A DNA stretch of 64,000 nucleotides from Curtobacterium sp. MCLR17_032 (GCF_003234795.2 NZ_CP126268.1:2790001-2854000), one strand, 5' to 3'. Numbered from the stretch's first letter, positions 31,934 through 41,860 are shown. The notes: a model not told the origin generated them from the sequence alone. A program made the numbers and translations.

Positions 31934-33049
31934 CTAGTTCGTCAACGCGTACAACTCGCCAGTTGTCACCGACACCCACCGGCCGTCCTGGTCACCCGAC
32001 AGGTTCGTGATCCGCCGCCGGTACACGCCATCAGCAACGAACAAGTCGCCGCGCAGCTTCACCAGGCAGTAGTCACCCTTGTTGAACTCGCCGATACGTG
32101 GCGACTGATCAGCCTGCACTTGGAAGTCCCAGAACTCGACCGGCTTCGACCCCGTACGGGCGCTTTCCCGCACGTAGCCGTCCAACTGGTACTGCTCGTC
32201 CACGTTGCGGGATGCGTCCACGAGCTCGAGTAGCGGAAACCCTTGCGTGAGCAGGTTCGTGTTCGTGTACGTGGAGAACATGGTCGCGTCGGATGCGGAT
32301 CCGCCCTGACCCCATGCACGGCCCTGCAGCTTCGACCCGTCGACCTTCACGTTGAGGCCGCGGATCGTCGTCTGACCGACCCCGTAATCCCACACATGCG
32401 TCGACAGGCCGGACAGTTGCGGCTGCGATGGGGTGCCGACCCGCATCACCCACTCAACGAACCGAGGGTCGGTCTTAAATCGCGGCAGGAAGTCGATCTC
32501 GGGTCCGCCATCCACTGACGTCAGATCGCCGAGTGCATCACCGACGAGCGCCAAGTCAGCGCCCTGGTACTCGCGCGTTTCTGTACCCGACACTTCAGCT
32601 GGCAACACGACGGGGACGTTGCCGTTCGTGTGCTGCTGAGCCTGTGCCACGAGTCGCCGAGCGACCGTCGTCAGCGACACGTTCTCGTAGTACGTCTCCA
32701 CATCGAACGGCGTCTGCCCGGCCGCCAGGACCGGGATCAGCACGCGGTGGTCGAAGTAGGACCACATGCCCGACGCGTTCAACGTCAGCGTGCCTACATC
32801 CTTCGAGTAGTCCTGCACCCACACCGGACCCGCGTTCAGGATCACACCGTTCTCAGCGACACCGAGGAACGACTTCCCCACCGTCGCCACGTTCCGCAGG
32901 TTCAGGCGACGGATGTCCGGATCGGTGAGAGGCACCGTGATGCTGATACTGCCGGCACTGTTGATCCCCACATCCCAAGAGCCCTTGCTGACCTGTAGAT
33001 GCGTGGAGATGCGGCCGGTCAGCAGGTCGCCGATGAACCAATCAGTCAT
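31934..33049 (-). CDS. Minor tail protein (Gp37-like)
   Basis: This 371-residue protein has the order and beta-rich pattern of the actinophage Gp37-like minor tail proteins that lie after the distal tail protein. Signals are WDVGINSAGSISITVPL near the start and GDYCLVKLRGDLFVADG near the end. It probably forms part of the tail tip. Function is inferred from synteny. Confidence 0.7.
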   Translation of the reverse strand: MTDWFIGDLLTGRISTHLQVSKGSWDVGINSAGSISITVPLTDPDIRRLNLRNVATVGKSFLGVAENGVILNAGPVWVQDYSKDVGTLTLNASGMWSYFDHRVLIPVLAAGQTPFDVETYYENVSLTTVARRLVAQAQQHTNGNVPVVLPAEVSGTETREYQGADLALVGDALGDLTSVDGGPEIDFLPRFKTDPRFVEWVMRVGTPSQPQLSGLSTHVWDYGVGQTTIRGLNVKVDGSKLQGRAWGQGGSASDATMFSTYTNTNLLTQGFPLLELVDASRNVDEQYQLDGYVRESARTGSKPVEFWDFQVQADQSPRIGEFNKGDYCLVKLRGDLFVADGVYRRRITNLSGDQDGRWVSVTTGELYALTN

Positions 33050-33059
33050 CGGAACCCCG

Positions 33060-34124
33060 TCAAGTCAGCGCGACGAGCTTGACGCTCAGCCGCATGGCGT
33101 AAGCCAACGTGGAACCGCTGTTCTGCCAGCCTCGAAGGTTCACCACGTCGCCTGCATTGCACTGGATGAGCCCGGACAATGTGGCGTCACCCGATGCTCC
33201 GGCCGTTGAACCGACTGCGCGCCGATCTGTGACCCGGACAGGGCTGACGGAGGTGAGGTTCGTCGTGATTTCCACAAAGCGTTCACCTGTGGTGTTAGCG
33301 CCCCAGTTTATAGCAGCACCCACGTCGTACCAGCCTGCATAGGTGCACGTGAATGAGGCCCCGCTACCACTGACGACAAGCAGGCCCGAGTCCGACGTGA
33401 ACGAAGTGCCAGCGGTGGCCGGGAAAGTGGAATTGCTCGTGCCGGATGCAAGAGAACCGGAGCCGGTGAGTACGCCGAAGGTTTGCGCGTCATCCCGCAC
33501 CCAGATGCCGTTCCGCATCCAGTACAAACCGCCACTCTTGATGTACCCCTGCGTACCGTCGATCACATTAGCGGCGTCGGAACGCATTTCGGCGACAGAT
33601 CGGTACCGAATCGGACTGCCAAACAGGGCAGTCCCAAGAATCGTGTTCGACACGACCACGCCGGAAGCGTTCGTCGCGGTCACGCCAGCCGGGACTAGGA
33701 CAGTTCCGATGACAAGCGCACCAGACGGAGCGTCCGGCACAACCGGTGACGCTGCAGCCGTACCAGTCACAACGCCGAACACGGGTGAGCTGTTCGCATC
33801 ACCCTTCTCCGTGTCGTTGTGCTTCACGTACACCGTGTCGTAGCGCGAATTCGCGGAAGGTGCAGTCGCGAGCGCTACAGTCGCCGCGCCAACGTTCGTG
33901 ATGATCACCACGCCGTCGTTGTTGGCACGCGACAGAACGAACACTGATTGCTCGAAGATGCTGACGCTCATGGTCGCCGTCGCCACCATCGGGTTCACCG
34001 CCCCGTAGAGCAGACCCGTGCGCGGTGCATCGTTCAGGTTCTTGACGATGAGGCCTTGTTCGAAGAGCCGCGCATCGAGAGCGGTAGTTCCAGCAGTGGT
34101 CACAAACCCGTTGGTCAACGCCAT
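33060..34124 (-). CDS. Minor tail / tail-tip protein
   Basis: This 354-residue protein has an N-terminal baseplate-like domain and a C-terminal beta domain resembling C1q-type trimers (YAGWYDVGAAINWG, SGLIQCNAGDVVNLRGWQNSG-type segments). It lies between the Dit-like and Gp37-like genes. It probably contacts the host surface. The family is uncertain. Confidence 0.65.
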   Translation of the reverse strand: MALTNGFVTTAGTTALDARLFEQGLIVKNLNDAPRTGLLYGAVNPMVATATMSVSIFEQSVFVLSRANNDGVVIITNVGAATVALATAPSANSRYDTVYVKHNDTEKGDANSSPVFGVVTGTAAASPVVPDAPSGALVIGTVLVPAGVTATNASGVVVSNTILGTALFGSPIRYRSVAEMRSDAANVIDGTQGYIKSGGLYWMRNGIWVRDDAQTFGVLTGSGSLASGTSNSTFPATAGTSFTSDSGLLVVSGSGASFTCTYAGWYDVGAAINWGANTTGERFVEITTNLTSVSPVRVTDRRAVGSTAGASGDATLSGLIQCNAGDVVNLRGWQNSGSTLAYAMRLSVKLVALT

Positions 34125-34143
34125 GCGCGTCTCCTATCCAAGA

Positions 34144-35127
34144 TCAAACGAAAGCGGGAGCCGTCGAAACCGTTAGCGTCGGGCTCCCAGAGACAGCACC
34201 AATAGGCAGGAACTGGACCTCGCCAGCACGTTTCGGCGGGACCGTCCACCAGTCCGACGCCGTCAAGAAACCAGTCACATCGGAACCGGATATCGTCACC
34301 CGGCCCGTACGCGGGTTCAACCGCACCGTCTCCGACGCAGCAACCGGACGCTCGAACCGGACACGCTGACCAGTCGGCACCCACACCAGCTCAAACCCGC
34401 CGGCAAGACCGCCAGTGACGTCAAGCATCGACACGGTCTCCGCCGTGCCAGGGTTCGCCGCAGCAGCACGCCCCGTCGAACCAGGCGTACCCCAGTCGAA
34501 GAACTTCCCAGTCGGCTGCACTGCCTGCGGCTGGTACGTGCCATCACCGTTGCCTGTCAGGCCAGTCGTCAGGTAAAACCCTGGGTTGTTCGGGTCGCGC
34601 ACGTAGTACGTCGCCGGGTACAAACCCTGCGACGGTGCAGTACCCGACACCACACCCAGCGGCCACACCAGACCGGACGACGGCACAGCAACACCAGTCG
34701 ACGCGAGCACCCGTGTTCCGTAACGGAACGGGTCCGCGGAGATCACATCGAACGAGAACTTGAAATACGGCTGGTACAGGCCGTCATCCATCTTCGGCGA
34801 CGTCGACACGCCAACGTTCACCCACCGGGTGTCGATCGGGTCGGTGACGGTGAACACCGCCTCCTGCCCGTCCGCCATCAGCCCCGCCAACGTGTCCCGA
34901 GCCGCGTACGCCTCAGCCAACGTGTCGCCCGACCAGGAACCCTCCACCGAAACCACACGAGGGTCCCGGTAGATGGTCCCCGGCCGGAACGACCCGTTAG
35001 CCTGCGGCCGGGCGTCCGCCTCATACCGTGTCGGAGCAGCGTCATACCATCCGACAAGCTTCGCCAACGCGAAACCCTTCACCGCCTGATCGTCGAACGT
35101 CACCCCACTGAACGTGACCGTCGTCAT
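34144..35127 (-). CDS. Distal tail (Dit)-like minor tail protein
   Basis: This 327-residue protein follows the tape measure gene with an ATGA overlap, the standard place of the distal tail protein. Residues 45-70 (RPGTIYRDPRVVSVEGSW) match the ring-forming N-domain pattern; a galectin-like C-domain may follow. It should cap the tail tube and hold the tip complex. Confidence 0.75.
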   Translation of the reverse strand: MTTVTFSGVTFDDQAVKGFALAKLVGWYDAAPTRYEADARPQANGSFRPGTIYRDPRVVSVEGSWSGDTLAEAYAARDTLAGLMADGQEAVFTVTDPIDTRWVNVGVSTSPKMDDGLYQPYFKFSFDVISADPFRYGTRVLASTGVAVPSSGLVWPLGVVSGTAPSQGLYPATYYVRDPNNPGFYLTTGLTGNGDGTYQPQAVQPTGKFFDWGTPGSTGRAAAANPGTAETVSMLDVTGGLAGGFELVWVPTGQRVRFERPVAASETVRLNPRTGRVTISGSDVTGFLTASDWWTVPPKRAGEVQFLPIGAVSGSPTLTVSTAPAFV

Positions 35128-38100
35128 GACACCATCCCTGCGAGCTCGCGAGCGGCCTCCCGCCCAAGGACGGTCAGCATCGTGTTCGGGTCAACGTGCT
35201 GCATCGGCTTCACGTCCAACATCTGCGTGAACTGCGGGGCAGCAGCAGGCTGCGCGGCCGGCCGGTACGACTCCATGTAGCGGACAGAGCCGCCACGGTT
35301 CATCGCATCCAACGCAGCCCGGTTCCGTGCAGTCGCAGCAGCGTTCATCACGAACTCACGCCCGTGCACCACACCAGCGACCTCGTCAGTGCCGAAATCA
35401 CCCGTGTATCCACCAGACGCATACCCGGGCACCCGCAGGTACTTGCCGAGCATCTTCTGCAACGCCTTCGACTGCCGGTCAATGGACTTCGCGATCGTCG
35501 CCGCGTTCTTGTTCGCCGCCGACAACGACTTCTCAGCCGTGTCGATCAGCTTGCCGAAGTTCGCGTCCGCAACCTGGTTGCCGATCTTCGTCGAAGTGGA
35601 CTGCACCGCCTGGTACTGCTTGTTCACAGCAGCCAGGCCGGCCTTGTTCATCGACGCGAGACTGCGCGCCAACGGCAGCCCCTGATCCACACCAAGCGAC
35701 GCGATCTCGTTCAGCAGAGCAGGAGCAAGCCCCTTTTTCTGCAACGAAGCCAGCAGCGCCTGGAACTGCTTCAGCTTCCCCGCACGCTGCGTCAACCCAC
35801 GCAGCAGCGACGAACCAGACCGGTAGTCGCCGTACGAAACGTCCGACAGTTTGCCCTTCACCGCCGACGCCATCGACGTTGACGAATCACGCAACCCATC
35901 CAGACGGTCCGACGCCTTCTTCACCGCGTCAGCAGCCTTCGTCGACTGCTTCTCGAGACCGATGAACGCACGCTCGTTCTTGTCCGCAGCACGCAGGAAC
36001 GACCGCCGCTGAGCAGCCGAATACTTCGACGAGTCCTGCCCCATCTGGAACAGGCTCTGCGTACCCGACTGCACATCGAACTCACCGTTACGGACCGACG
36101 TGCGGAACGACAAACGGTCGCCGAGATCCGCACCAGTCGGAGCCGCCTTCGCACGAGCCAACGCAGCATCAGCACGCTGCGTGGCAGCCTTCGCCGCACG
36201 CGTCTCCGCCTGCGCCTGCAACAGCCGCTGACGGTTCGCAGCCGTCTTCGACTTGTTGAACTCGCTCTGAGCCCGACGCTGCGCAACCTGCGCCGCCTTG
36301 AACCGGTTCTTCGCCCGCTTCGCATCCGTCGTCTGGTTAGAGATGAAACCACCCGAAGCGAACATGCCCGCGTTGAGACGGTCGAACGTGTGCCGGCCGT
36401 ACTTCTGCACCGACGCCGCACGGATCACATACTCACCGTTTGACAGGTACGCCGGAATCGAATCCGACGTCGCAGTCCCCGCGCCGTACACAGGACCACC
36501 AGCCGCCTTGTACGCAGCACCAGCAGCACCACGAGACGCGCCCGCCTTCACGGACTCTTCAACCTTCCGGTTGACGGTGGTGATCGTCAGGGTCTTCGAC
36601 TGCAGTGACTGCAGGGTGCGCAGCACCGCGTAGAGATTCGCCTGAGCAGCAGCCACCTCAGCACGCACCTCAGTGCGCTTCGACGGCGGCACCGAAGCCA
36701 GCTTCTGCTTCGTCGCTTCCAGCTTCTGCAGCGCATCCTGAACCTCGCCCTGCACCTTCAGAATGCGCTTCTTCGTCGCAAGCTCAGCAGCACGCTCAAC
36801 AGCCTTCGCCGAGTCAACAACCCCCGACGCGCCTTCCTGACTGAACAGGGTCTTCACGTTCGCCGGCACTAGCTTCAACTGGTCAGCCATCTTCGCCGCT
36901 TCCTCACCGGAAACACCGAACGCCTGAGCGGCCTGAATGTACGCATCCCGAGTGGTCTGCATCTTCGCCGCAGCATCCGCCTGCGTGCCGCCGTTCTCCG
37001 CGATGGCAGCCGTGGCCGCGATACCGTCCTGGGCGATCTGACGGAGAGCAGCAGCGTTCGCGCGACCCTTGTCGGAGTTCAGGTCCAGCGTGCGACCGTT
37101 CTCCTTCAGCGAGCCAGTTGCGTCGTCGATAGCAGCCTGGAAGTCAGACTCCGTCTGCTCCACCGAAAGCTGCGTCGAACCGAAACTACGGATCGCGTCA
37201 GCCAGATCGCTGATGCTCTGGTTCGCCTCAGAAGCCGCACCCGTCAGATCAGCAAGCTGTTCCTTCTGCTGCTGCGTGGACGTCGCGGCGAGCACGGTAG
37301 CCAGCTGCCCCTTACCCTGCGCCAGATTCAGCAGTTCCTGACCGTCAACTGTCTTCCCCTGCGCCGCAGCAAGCGCCTGTAGCTCATCCTTGTACGGCTT
37401 CATCTTGTTGAGCAGGTCCCGGGCGGTGTCGCTACCGCCGCCCATCTGCTTCAGCAGCTGGTTGAATCCCTTCGCCGCGGACGTGACATCCGTCGAAGCA
37501 GTACCAGCAAGGGTTTCGCCCATCTGCTTGAACTGCGCCTCGAACCGGGTCGCAGTGTCAGACACATGCGTCATCCCGAACGTCAGACCGTCGAAGAACT
37601 TGCCAAACCCAACCGAGCGTTCGTTGCCTGCACCCGAGATAGCATCAAGGGCTTTCTTCGCGGACGTCGCCTTGTCGTTGATGATGTCGAAAGCGCCACC
37701 GCCACCAGTAAATTGCTGGTTGAGAGCCTTGCCGTTGTTCGCCGTCATAGCAGCGTTCAGACGGTTGATCTCACCCTCAGTGAGCGATGCTTCCTTGCCG
37801 ATACCCGAGAAGCCGGAGATGACCGCAGCGATACCGACAGCAATGCCGGCACCCTTACCGAAGCCCTTCGCGACACGGCCAACCGTGAGGTTCATCTGCT
37901 GCATCGCCGCTCGAGCAGCCTGCACCTTCGGGACCATCGTCAGGAACCCGCCACCAGCCAGAGCGGTAGCGGCAACAACGGCGGTCAGGCCAAGCGTCAG
38001 GCCCTGCACGGCACCGGGAGCGTTGGAGTACGCCGACACGAGACCCGTGACGGACTGCACCATTTCGCGCAGCACACTGTTCGACGCCGAACCGGTCTTG

Positions 38101-39158
38101 ATCAGACCCGACTCGAACGCCGCACCAAGCTTCTTGACGTCACCGTTCAGGTTGTCCGTCTTGCCCGCAGCCTGCTGAGCAGCGAACCCAGCCTCGTTGA
38201 CCGAGTTCACCCACTCACGGTTACCCTTCGCACCATCCTTGTACAGGATGTTCGCGGCACGGATCGCGTCGGAGCCGAATATGATGCCCAACGCCGAGTC
38301 GCGAGACGCTGAGTCGACACCCTTGAATCCGGCGGCAAGCTGACCTGCGAGACCGGTGATGCCGACGAAGTTGCCCTGCGCGTCGTACGCCTCAATGTTA
38401 TACTGCTTCATCGCCGCAGCGGCCTGCTTTGACGGAGTAGCCAACTGCAGCAGCATCGACTTGAAGCTCGTACCAGCGTCAGAGCCGAGCAGACCGTTCG
38501 ACGCGAACTCGGCCAGCGTTCCGACAGTCTCATCGATCGACAGGCCGAACTGGTTCGCGACCAGACCGGACTGCTGCAGAGCCTGCCCCAGTTCCTCCAC
38601 ACCACCGAGCGACTTGTCCGCCGCAGCAGCAAGCAGGTCAGCAACGTGCGGCACATCCTTACCGGACAGACCGAACTGTGTCAGAGCAGCAGACGCGATC
38701 TCCGTAGCCCGAGCCACATCAATCTGACCAGCCGCGGCAAGGTTCAGCGCACCCTTCAGCCCGCCGCCCAGGATGTCCTTCACGGACACACCAGCCTTGA
38801 CGAGCTCCGTTTCCGCCTGCGCCACCTCAGTGGCCGAGAACCCGATGCTCTGACCCATCGTCAGCGCAGCGTTCCGCAGCAGGTCCATGTCGCCCGCCGT
38901 AGCGTGCGACAGGGACTGCACCTGCGACATCTGCGCATCGAAGTCAGCGAACGACTTCACCGCAAGAGCGACACCAGCAGCAGCCGCAGCACCGATACCA
39001 AGCAGGCCGTTACCGACCTTCTCGAACGCTGCACCCTGCGCCTGCAGGTTCTGCGCTTCAGAGTTCGCCTGCTGCGTCGCCTGCTGAATCTGGTTCATCC
39101 CCTGCAGGTACTGCTGCACCTGCGCTCGGATGGTGACGGAAACAACATGATCGGCCAA
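35124..39158 (-). CDS. Tape measure protein, TP901 type
   Basis: At 1,344 residues this is the largest phage gene. The TP901-type core covers about residues 75-330 (QVQSLSHATAGDMDLLR, GFSATEVAQAETELVKAG). Hydrophobic helices lie near residues 370-440 (GLTLGLTAVVAATALAGGG), and long Ala/Lys/Gln-rich coiled coil fills the rest. At about 0.15 nm per residue the tail would be about 200 nm long. It follows the G/GT chaperone genes and precedes the Dit-like gene. Confidence 0.93.
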   Translation of the reverse strand: MADHVVSVTIRAQVQQYLQGMNQIQQATQQANSEAQNLQAQGAAFEKVGNGLLGIGAAAAAGVALAVKSFADFDAQMSQVQSLSHATAGDMDLLRNAALTMGQSIGFSATEVAQAETELVKAGVSVKDILGGGLKGALNLAAAGQIDVARATEIASAALTQFGLSGKDVPHVADLLAAAADKSLGGVEELGQALQQSGLVANQFGLSIDETVGTLAEFASNGLLGSDAGTSFKSMLLQLATPSKQAAAAMKQYNIEAYDAQGNFVGITGLAGQLAAGFKGVDSASRDSALGIIFGSDAIRAANILYKDGAKGNREWVNSVNEAGFAAQQAAGKTDNLNGDVKKLGAAFESGLIKTGSASNSVLREMVQSVTGLVSAYSNAPGAVQGLTLGLTAVVAATALAGGGFLTMVPKVQAARAAMQQMNLTVGRVAKGFGKGAGIAVGIAAVISGFSGIGKEASLTEGEINRLNAAMTANNGKALNQQFTGGGGAFDIINDKATSAKKALDAISGAGNERSVGFGKFFDGLTFGMTHVSDTATRFEAQFKQMGETLAGTASTDVTSAAKGFNQLLKQMGGGSDTARDLLNKMKPYKDELQALAAAQGKTVDGQELLNLAQGKGQLATVLAATSTQQQKEQLADLTGAASEANQSISDLADAIRSFGSTQLSVEQTESDFQAAIDDATGSLKENGRTLDLNSDKGRANAAALRQIAQDGIAATAAIAENGGTQADAAAKMQTTRDAYIQAAQAFGVSGEEAAKMADQLKLVPANVKTLFSQEGASGVVDSAKAVERAAELATKKRILKVQGEVQDALQKLEATKQKLASVPPSKRTEVRAEVAAAQANLYAVLRTLQSLQSKTLTITTVNRKVEESVKAGASRGAAGAAYKAAGGPVYGAGTATSDSIPAYLSNGEYVIRAASVQKYGRHTFDRLNAGMFASGGFISNQTTDAKRAKNRFKAAQVAQRRAQSEFNKSKTAANRQRLLQAQAETRAAKAATQRADAALARAKAAPTGADLGDRLSFRTSVRNGEFDVQSGTQSLFQMGQDSSKYSAAQRRSFLRAADKNERAFIGLEKQSTKAADAVKKASDRLDGLRDSSTSMASAVKGKLSDVSYGDYRSGSSLLRGLTQRAGKLKQFQALLASLQKKGLAPALLNEIASLGVDQGLPLARSLASMNKAGLAAVNKQYQAVQSTSTKIGNQVADANFGKLIDTAEKSLSAANKNAATIAKSIDRQSKALQKMLGKYLRVPGYASGGYTGDFGTDEVAGVVHGREFVMNAAATARNRAALDAMNRGGSVRYMESYRPAAQPAAAPQFTQMLDVKPMQHVDPNTMLTVLGREAARELAGMVS

Positions 39159-39193
39159 AACGCGGCTCCCGTCTTCCAGTGTTTACATATCAG

Positions 39194-39664
39194 CTACTGC
39201 CGTGTGACTTTCTCCACCGGCCACATGAACCCATGCGGGTTCGCGTTCTCGCCAGCAGCCTTCCGCCACAAATCCTCGGCGTCCTTCGTGGCTTTCTCCG
39301 CGAAGTCAACAATCGGGAGACGCACGAAAGCGCCCTCCGGTGTCACCGTCAACTTGCCGGCCTCATACTTATGCGACCCACGCGGGTTCGACGGGTCCGC
39401 ATCAGGAGACGTTGCCTCATCCATCGGCTGACCATGCGGGCCAAGCATCTGCTCAAACCCCGTCACACCAAGCACCAACGCCACCTGATCAGGCGTCCAC
39501 TCCGGCTCACGTTCAACATGAACCGCAGTCACACGTCCGTCATCGTCATACACGGGGGTATGCACTTCCAGGGGCTCCCACCCACGCAAACGCTTCGGGG
39601 ACACACCAACCTTTACTGCGAGTCGGACTTCATCTCGGAGACGAGGGTTGACGCGCGCAGCGCT
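39194..39664 (-). CDS. Tail assembly chaperone, T part reached by -1 frameshift
   Basis: This frame has no start with a good ribosome site. Its frame is open back through the slippery site GGGAAAA at 39664-39670 and is in the -1 frame to the upstream G gene. A -1 slip gives a G-T fusion of about 331 residues, 175 from G and 156 from here. The T part ends FMWPVEKVTRQ. An internal GTG at 39604 could give 136 residues but is less likely. Confidence 0.75.
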   Translation of the reverse strand, partial: SAARVNPRLRDEVRLAVKVGVSPKRLRGWEPLEVHTPVYDDDGRVTAVHVEREPEWTPDQVALVLGVTGFEQMLGPHGQPMDEATSPDADPSNPRGSHKYEAGKLTVTPEGAFVRLPIVDFAEKATKDAEDLWRKAAGENANPHGFMWPVEKVTRQ

Positions 39665-40188
39665 TTTCCCAGTTCCACCGCCCGGTTGCTCTCCCCCTCA
39701 TTGAGCGCATACACCACGTCTGCGATCTGCTGATGGTCGCCACCCGAAAGCAGCTGGAACAGGTCATCCCATTCCTCTTCCGTGAGCTCGCGTTCCTGGC
39801 CGTCCTCAATGACGACACCGGACTGCAGAGCCGCGGCACGCGTCACCGCGTGGAAGTTGTACCCAAACACCACCTTGTCGGGCAGTGAATCGGGGCGGGG
39901 GCTGTTGACCAGAGTCAGGTCAGTCCAATCCGAACCCAGCATCCGCGTGAACTTCAGGTCGACGAGAGTGCCGGCGTAATCCGCCTTCACCGCCTCGATC
40001 TCCTGCAGGATCTCAGCAAGCCGCGACGTCTTCGCCAGACGGTCATCCTGCGGCTTGCCCTTCTCAACCTCACGCTCAGCCTCGAGGTCATACAGACGCC
40101 CCGACACATCAGCATCCAGAGACACAGTGACCACCCGAGACGGACGGCCCTTCTCCTTCGCAGCAGCAAGCTTCTCGTTGAAACCCAT
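39613..40188 (-). CDS. Tail assembly chaperone G
   Basis: This 191-residue protein lies between the major tail protein and tape measure genes, the standard place of the G chaperone. Its N-terminus is charged and helical, and residues 150-190 carry ELTEEEWDDLFQLLSGG. ATG 40188 is chosen because GAGGAA stands eight bases before it. Near its end the slippery site diverts some ribosomes into the T frame. Confidence 0.82.
   Translation of the reverse strand: MGFNEKLAAAKEKGRPSRVVTVSLDADVSGRLYDLEAEREVEKGKPQDDRLAKTSRLAEILQEIEAVKADYAGTLVDLKFTRMLGSDWTDLTLVNSPRPDSLPDKVVFGYNFHAVTRAAALQSGVVIEDGQERELTEEEWDDLFQLLSGGDHQQIADVVYALNEGESNRAVELGKALRASTLVSEMKSDSQ
39664..39670 (-). promoter_or_regulatory. G GGA AAA slippery heptamer for tail-chaperone frameshift
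   Basis: Read in the frame of the G gene the bases are CTG GGA AAA, an exact X XXY YYZ heptamer, 52 bases before the G stop. The -1 frame after it is open to the stop at 39194. Position and frame match the conserved G/GT arrangement of long-tailed phages. Confidence 0.85.
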
Positions 40189-40226
40189 AAGTCTGTTCCT
40201 CACTCGTCCTCACTCAAAGAAGATGA

Positions 40227-40260
40227 CCCGTGCGGGCGGGAGTGAGACCGCCCGCACGGG
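40227..40260. terminator. 13-bp terminator after the major tail protein gene
   Basis: CCCGTGCGGGCGG at 40227-40239 pairs perfectly with 40248-40260 around an eight-base loop. It starts six bases beyond the major tail protein stop. A partial terminator here would let the major tail protein be made in excess over the chaperones. Confidence 0.8.
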
Positions 40261-40265
40261 AGTTA

Positions 40266-40790
40266 TCAAGCCGCCGGCGTGACGTCGCGCAGGACCGGAG
40301 CCAGCGGACGAATCGTCTGCGTCTTCGTGAACACCGAGTTCGCCGCAGCCTGATCGCGCTGCTTCACACCCGCCTCAGTCATCCACAGGTCGAACTTGCT
40401 CGTCGAAGTGATGTCCGCATCGTGGTCGGTTGCCCAACGCACCGCGAAGACATACTTCTGACCCTTCACCAGCAGCGGGTCAGCAACGTTCGTCGTGTCG
40501 CCGTACACGTACTGAACAGCCAGCGTGTTCGACTCCTTGCCACCACGAGAGAACGTCTGCGTCGCCGTGAGACGGTCATCAGTGATGTCCTCCTGCGACG
40601 TCGCCTCAGCCCAACCCGACCCAGCAGTCAGGTCGTAAGTGATGTCCACGAACGCAGCAGAGTTAAGCTGCGTCACCGTGATGTCCTTCAGGGTCTTCCC
40701 TGCAGTGATGATGGATGCCGGAGCAGCCATAACCAGCAGGTTGCCCTCAGTGCCAACAGACAGCGACTGCTGCCCCTTAGTGATCGCCAA
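40266..40790 (-). CDS. Major tail protein
   Basis: This 174-residue protein lies between the tail terminator-like genes and the chaperones, and is followed by a strong terminator as expected for an abundant tube protein. Its sequence is beta-rich (LTATQTFSRGGKESNTLAVQYVYG) with a conserved-looking FAVRWATDHDADIT segment. The call rests on gene order, size and composition. Confidence 0.78.
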   Translation of the reverse strand: MAITKGQQSLSVGTEGNLLVMAAPASIITAGKTLKDITVTQLNSAAFVDITYDLTAGSGWAEATSQEDITDDRLTATQTFSRGGKESNTLAVQYVYGDTTNVADPLLVKGQKYVFAVRWATDHDADITSTSKFDLWMTEAGVKQRDQAAANSVFTKTQTIRPLAPVLRDVTPAA

Positions 40791-40868
40791 TTTGGTCTCC
40801 TTCGGATAAACGCGGCCCCGGACTTCCCGAAGGACCGATTAACGCCCCCGTGGGGACAGATGAGAGGG

Positions 40869-41006
40869 CTACTTGCCCGTACCGGTATCAGCCGGCTTCG
40901 ACTTGCCCACCAGCGGGAACTGCGCCGGCAGAGCGTCCTGAATTGACTTCAGGATGTCCATGTGCAGACCGTTCGGTCCGCTGACAGTGACATATTCGTC
41001 AGACAT
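40869..41006 (-). CDS. 45-residue phage protein upstream of the major tail gene
   Basis: This short gene has a good AAGGAG six bases before ATG 41006. It encodes a 45-residue protein beginning SDEYVTVSGPNGLHMDIL and ending in a Lys/Thr/Gly-rich tail. It stands between the tail terminator and major tail genes. I do not recognise it; it may be a small tail component. Confidence 0.6.
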   Translation of the reverse strand: MSDEYVTVSGPNGLHMDILKSIQDALPAQFPLVGKSKPADTGTGK

Positions 41007-41029
41007 GACATGCTCCTTGGAATGCGAAA

Positions 41030-41047
41030 ACCCCGCCGAAGCGGGGT
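41030..41047. terminator. Short hairpin after the tail terminator gene
   Basis: ACCCCGC pairs perfectly with GCGGGGT around the loop CGAA. It overlaps the last base of the stop of the gene at 41047 and precedes the 45-residue gene. Weak or partial termination is likely. Confidence 0.5.
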
Positions 41048-41457
41048 CAGATTGGATCGGAACGGAAGCTGTACTCAGCTATCTGCGTGAAACCAGGCGG
41101 AGACGTATCATCGTCAATCTCCATCACGTCGAGAATGTCGCGACGGATCGGCTGACAACGGCGACCAGCGATAGTCGGCGTCTTACCGCGACCCTTCGGC
41201 CGCAACGCCGCATCAACATGCTCGACAACCCAAGCGCACTGCTCAGGGTCAGCACCAACACACATCACCGACCACGACGGCGTAAACGTTGACGCCCCAC
41301 CCGACAACCGCTCCTGACGGTCCGTGCTCAAACCAGGACGGACAATCACGTACGGGTAGGCGCTGAGGTCCGGAGCCAACATGACAAACACGTTGTCAGC
41401 TAAGGCAGGATCGGACTCGAGCAGCCCCACCAACGCGTTCGTATGCGCCCGCGTCAT
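41047..41457 (-). CDS. Tail terminator-like protein
   Basis: This 136-residue protein lies after the HK97 gp10-like gene with an ATGA overlap, the usual position of the tail terminator/completion protein. YPYVIVRPGLSTDR and WVVEHVDAALR match the general beta-alpha pattern of these proteins. It should cap the tail tube at the head-proximal end. The call is mainly from synteny. Confidence 0.65.
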   Translation of the reverse strand: MTRAHTNALVGLLESDPALADNVFVMLAPDLSAYPYVIVRPGLSTDRQERLSGGASTFTPSWSVMCVGADPEQCAWVVEHVDAALRPKGRGKTPTIAGRRCQPIRRDILDVMEIDDDTSPPGFTQIAEYSFRSDPI

Positions 41458-41852
41458 AGGCCAGCCGCCGCAAGACCATCCGCAACAGCCTTCCGGATGC
41501 CCGTCTGGAAGTCCTCTTCGTTGTCGACAAGCGCCTTCGGAATGCGGTTCTTACCCGGCGCGTTCCGAGTACCCTTATCAACAATGCCAACCACAGCACC
41601 CTGCGAACGGCCCAGATCATTACCGATCTCAGCAGAAATACCGCCCAGCACCTGACCCGTTGTCCCATGCAAGTCGTACGAAATCGCACCACGCGCATGA
41701 GGCAGCCCACGTGACCCGCTGTAATCGTTACTGATCTGATCCTTGATGTTCCGAGCAGTCACCTCGATCGCAGCACGCAGAAACCGTGCCGTCTCCCGAG
41801 GCGCTTCCTCAATCGTATGCGCAAGCTCATTCAGACCATTATCCGAAGCCAC
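41454..41852 (-). CDS. HK97 gp10-like head-tail component
   Basis: This 132-residue protein has an N-terminal helix with ARNIKDQISNDY, a beta core with GAISYDL, and the phrase VGIVDKGTRN typical of gp10-like proteins. It belongs to the head-tail joining set between connectors and tail terminator. Confidence 0.75.
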   Translation of the reverse strand: MASDNGLNELAHTIEEAPRETARFLRAAIEVTARNIKDQISNDYSGSRGLPHARGAISYDLHGTTGQVLGGISAEIGNDLGRSQGAVVGIVDKGTRNAPGKNRIPKALVDNEEDFQTGIRKAVADGLAAAGL

Positions 41853-41860
41853 GACGCCTC

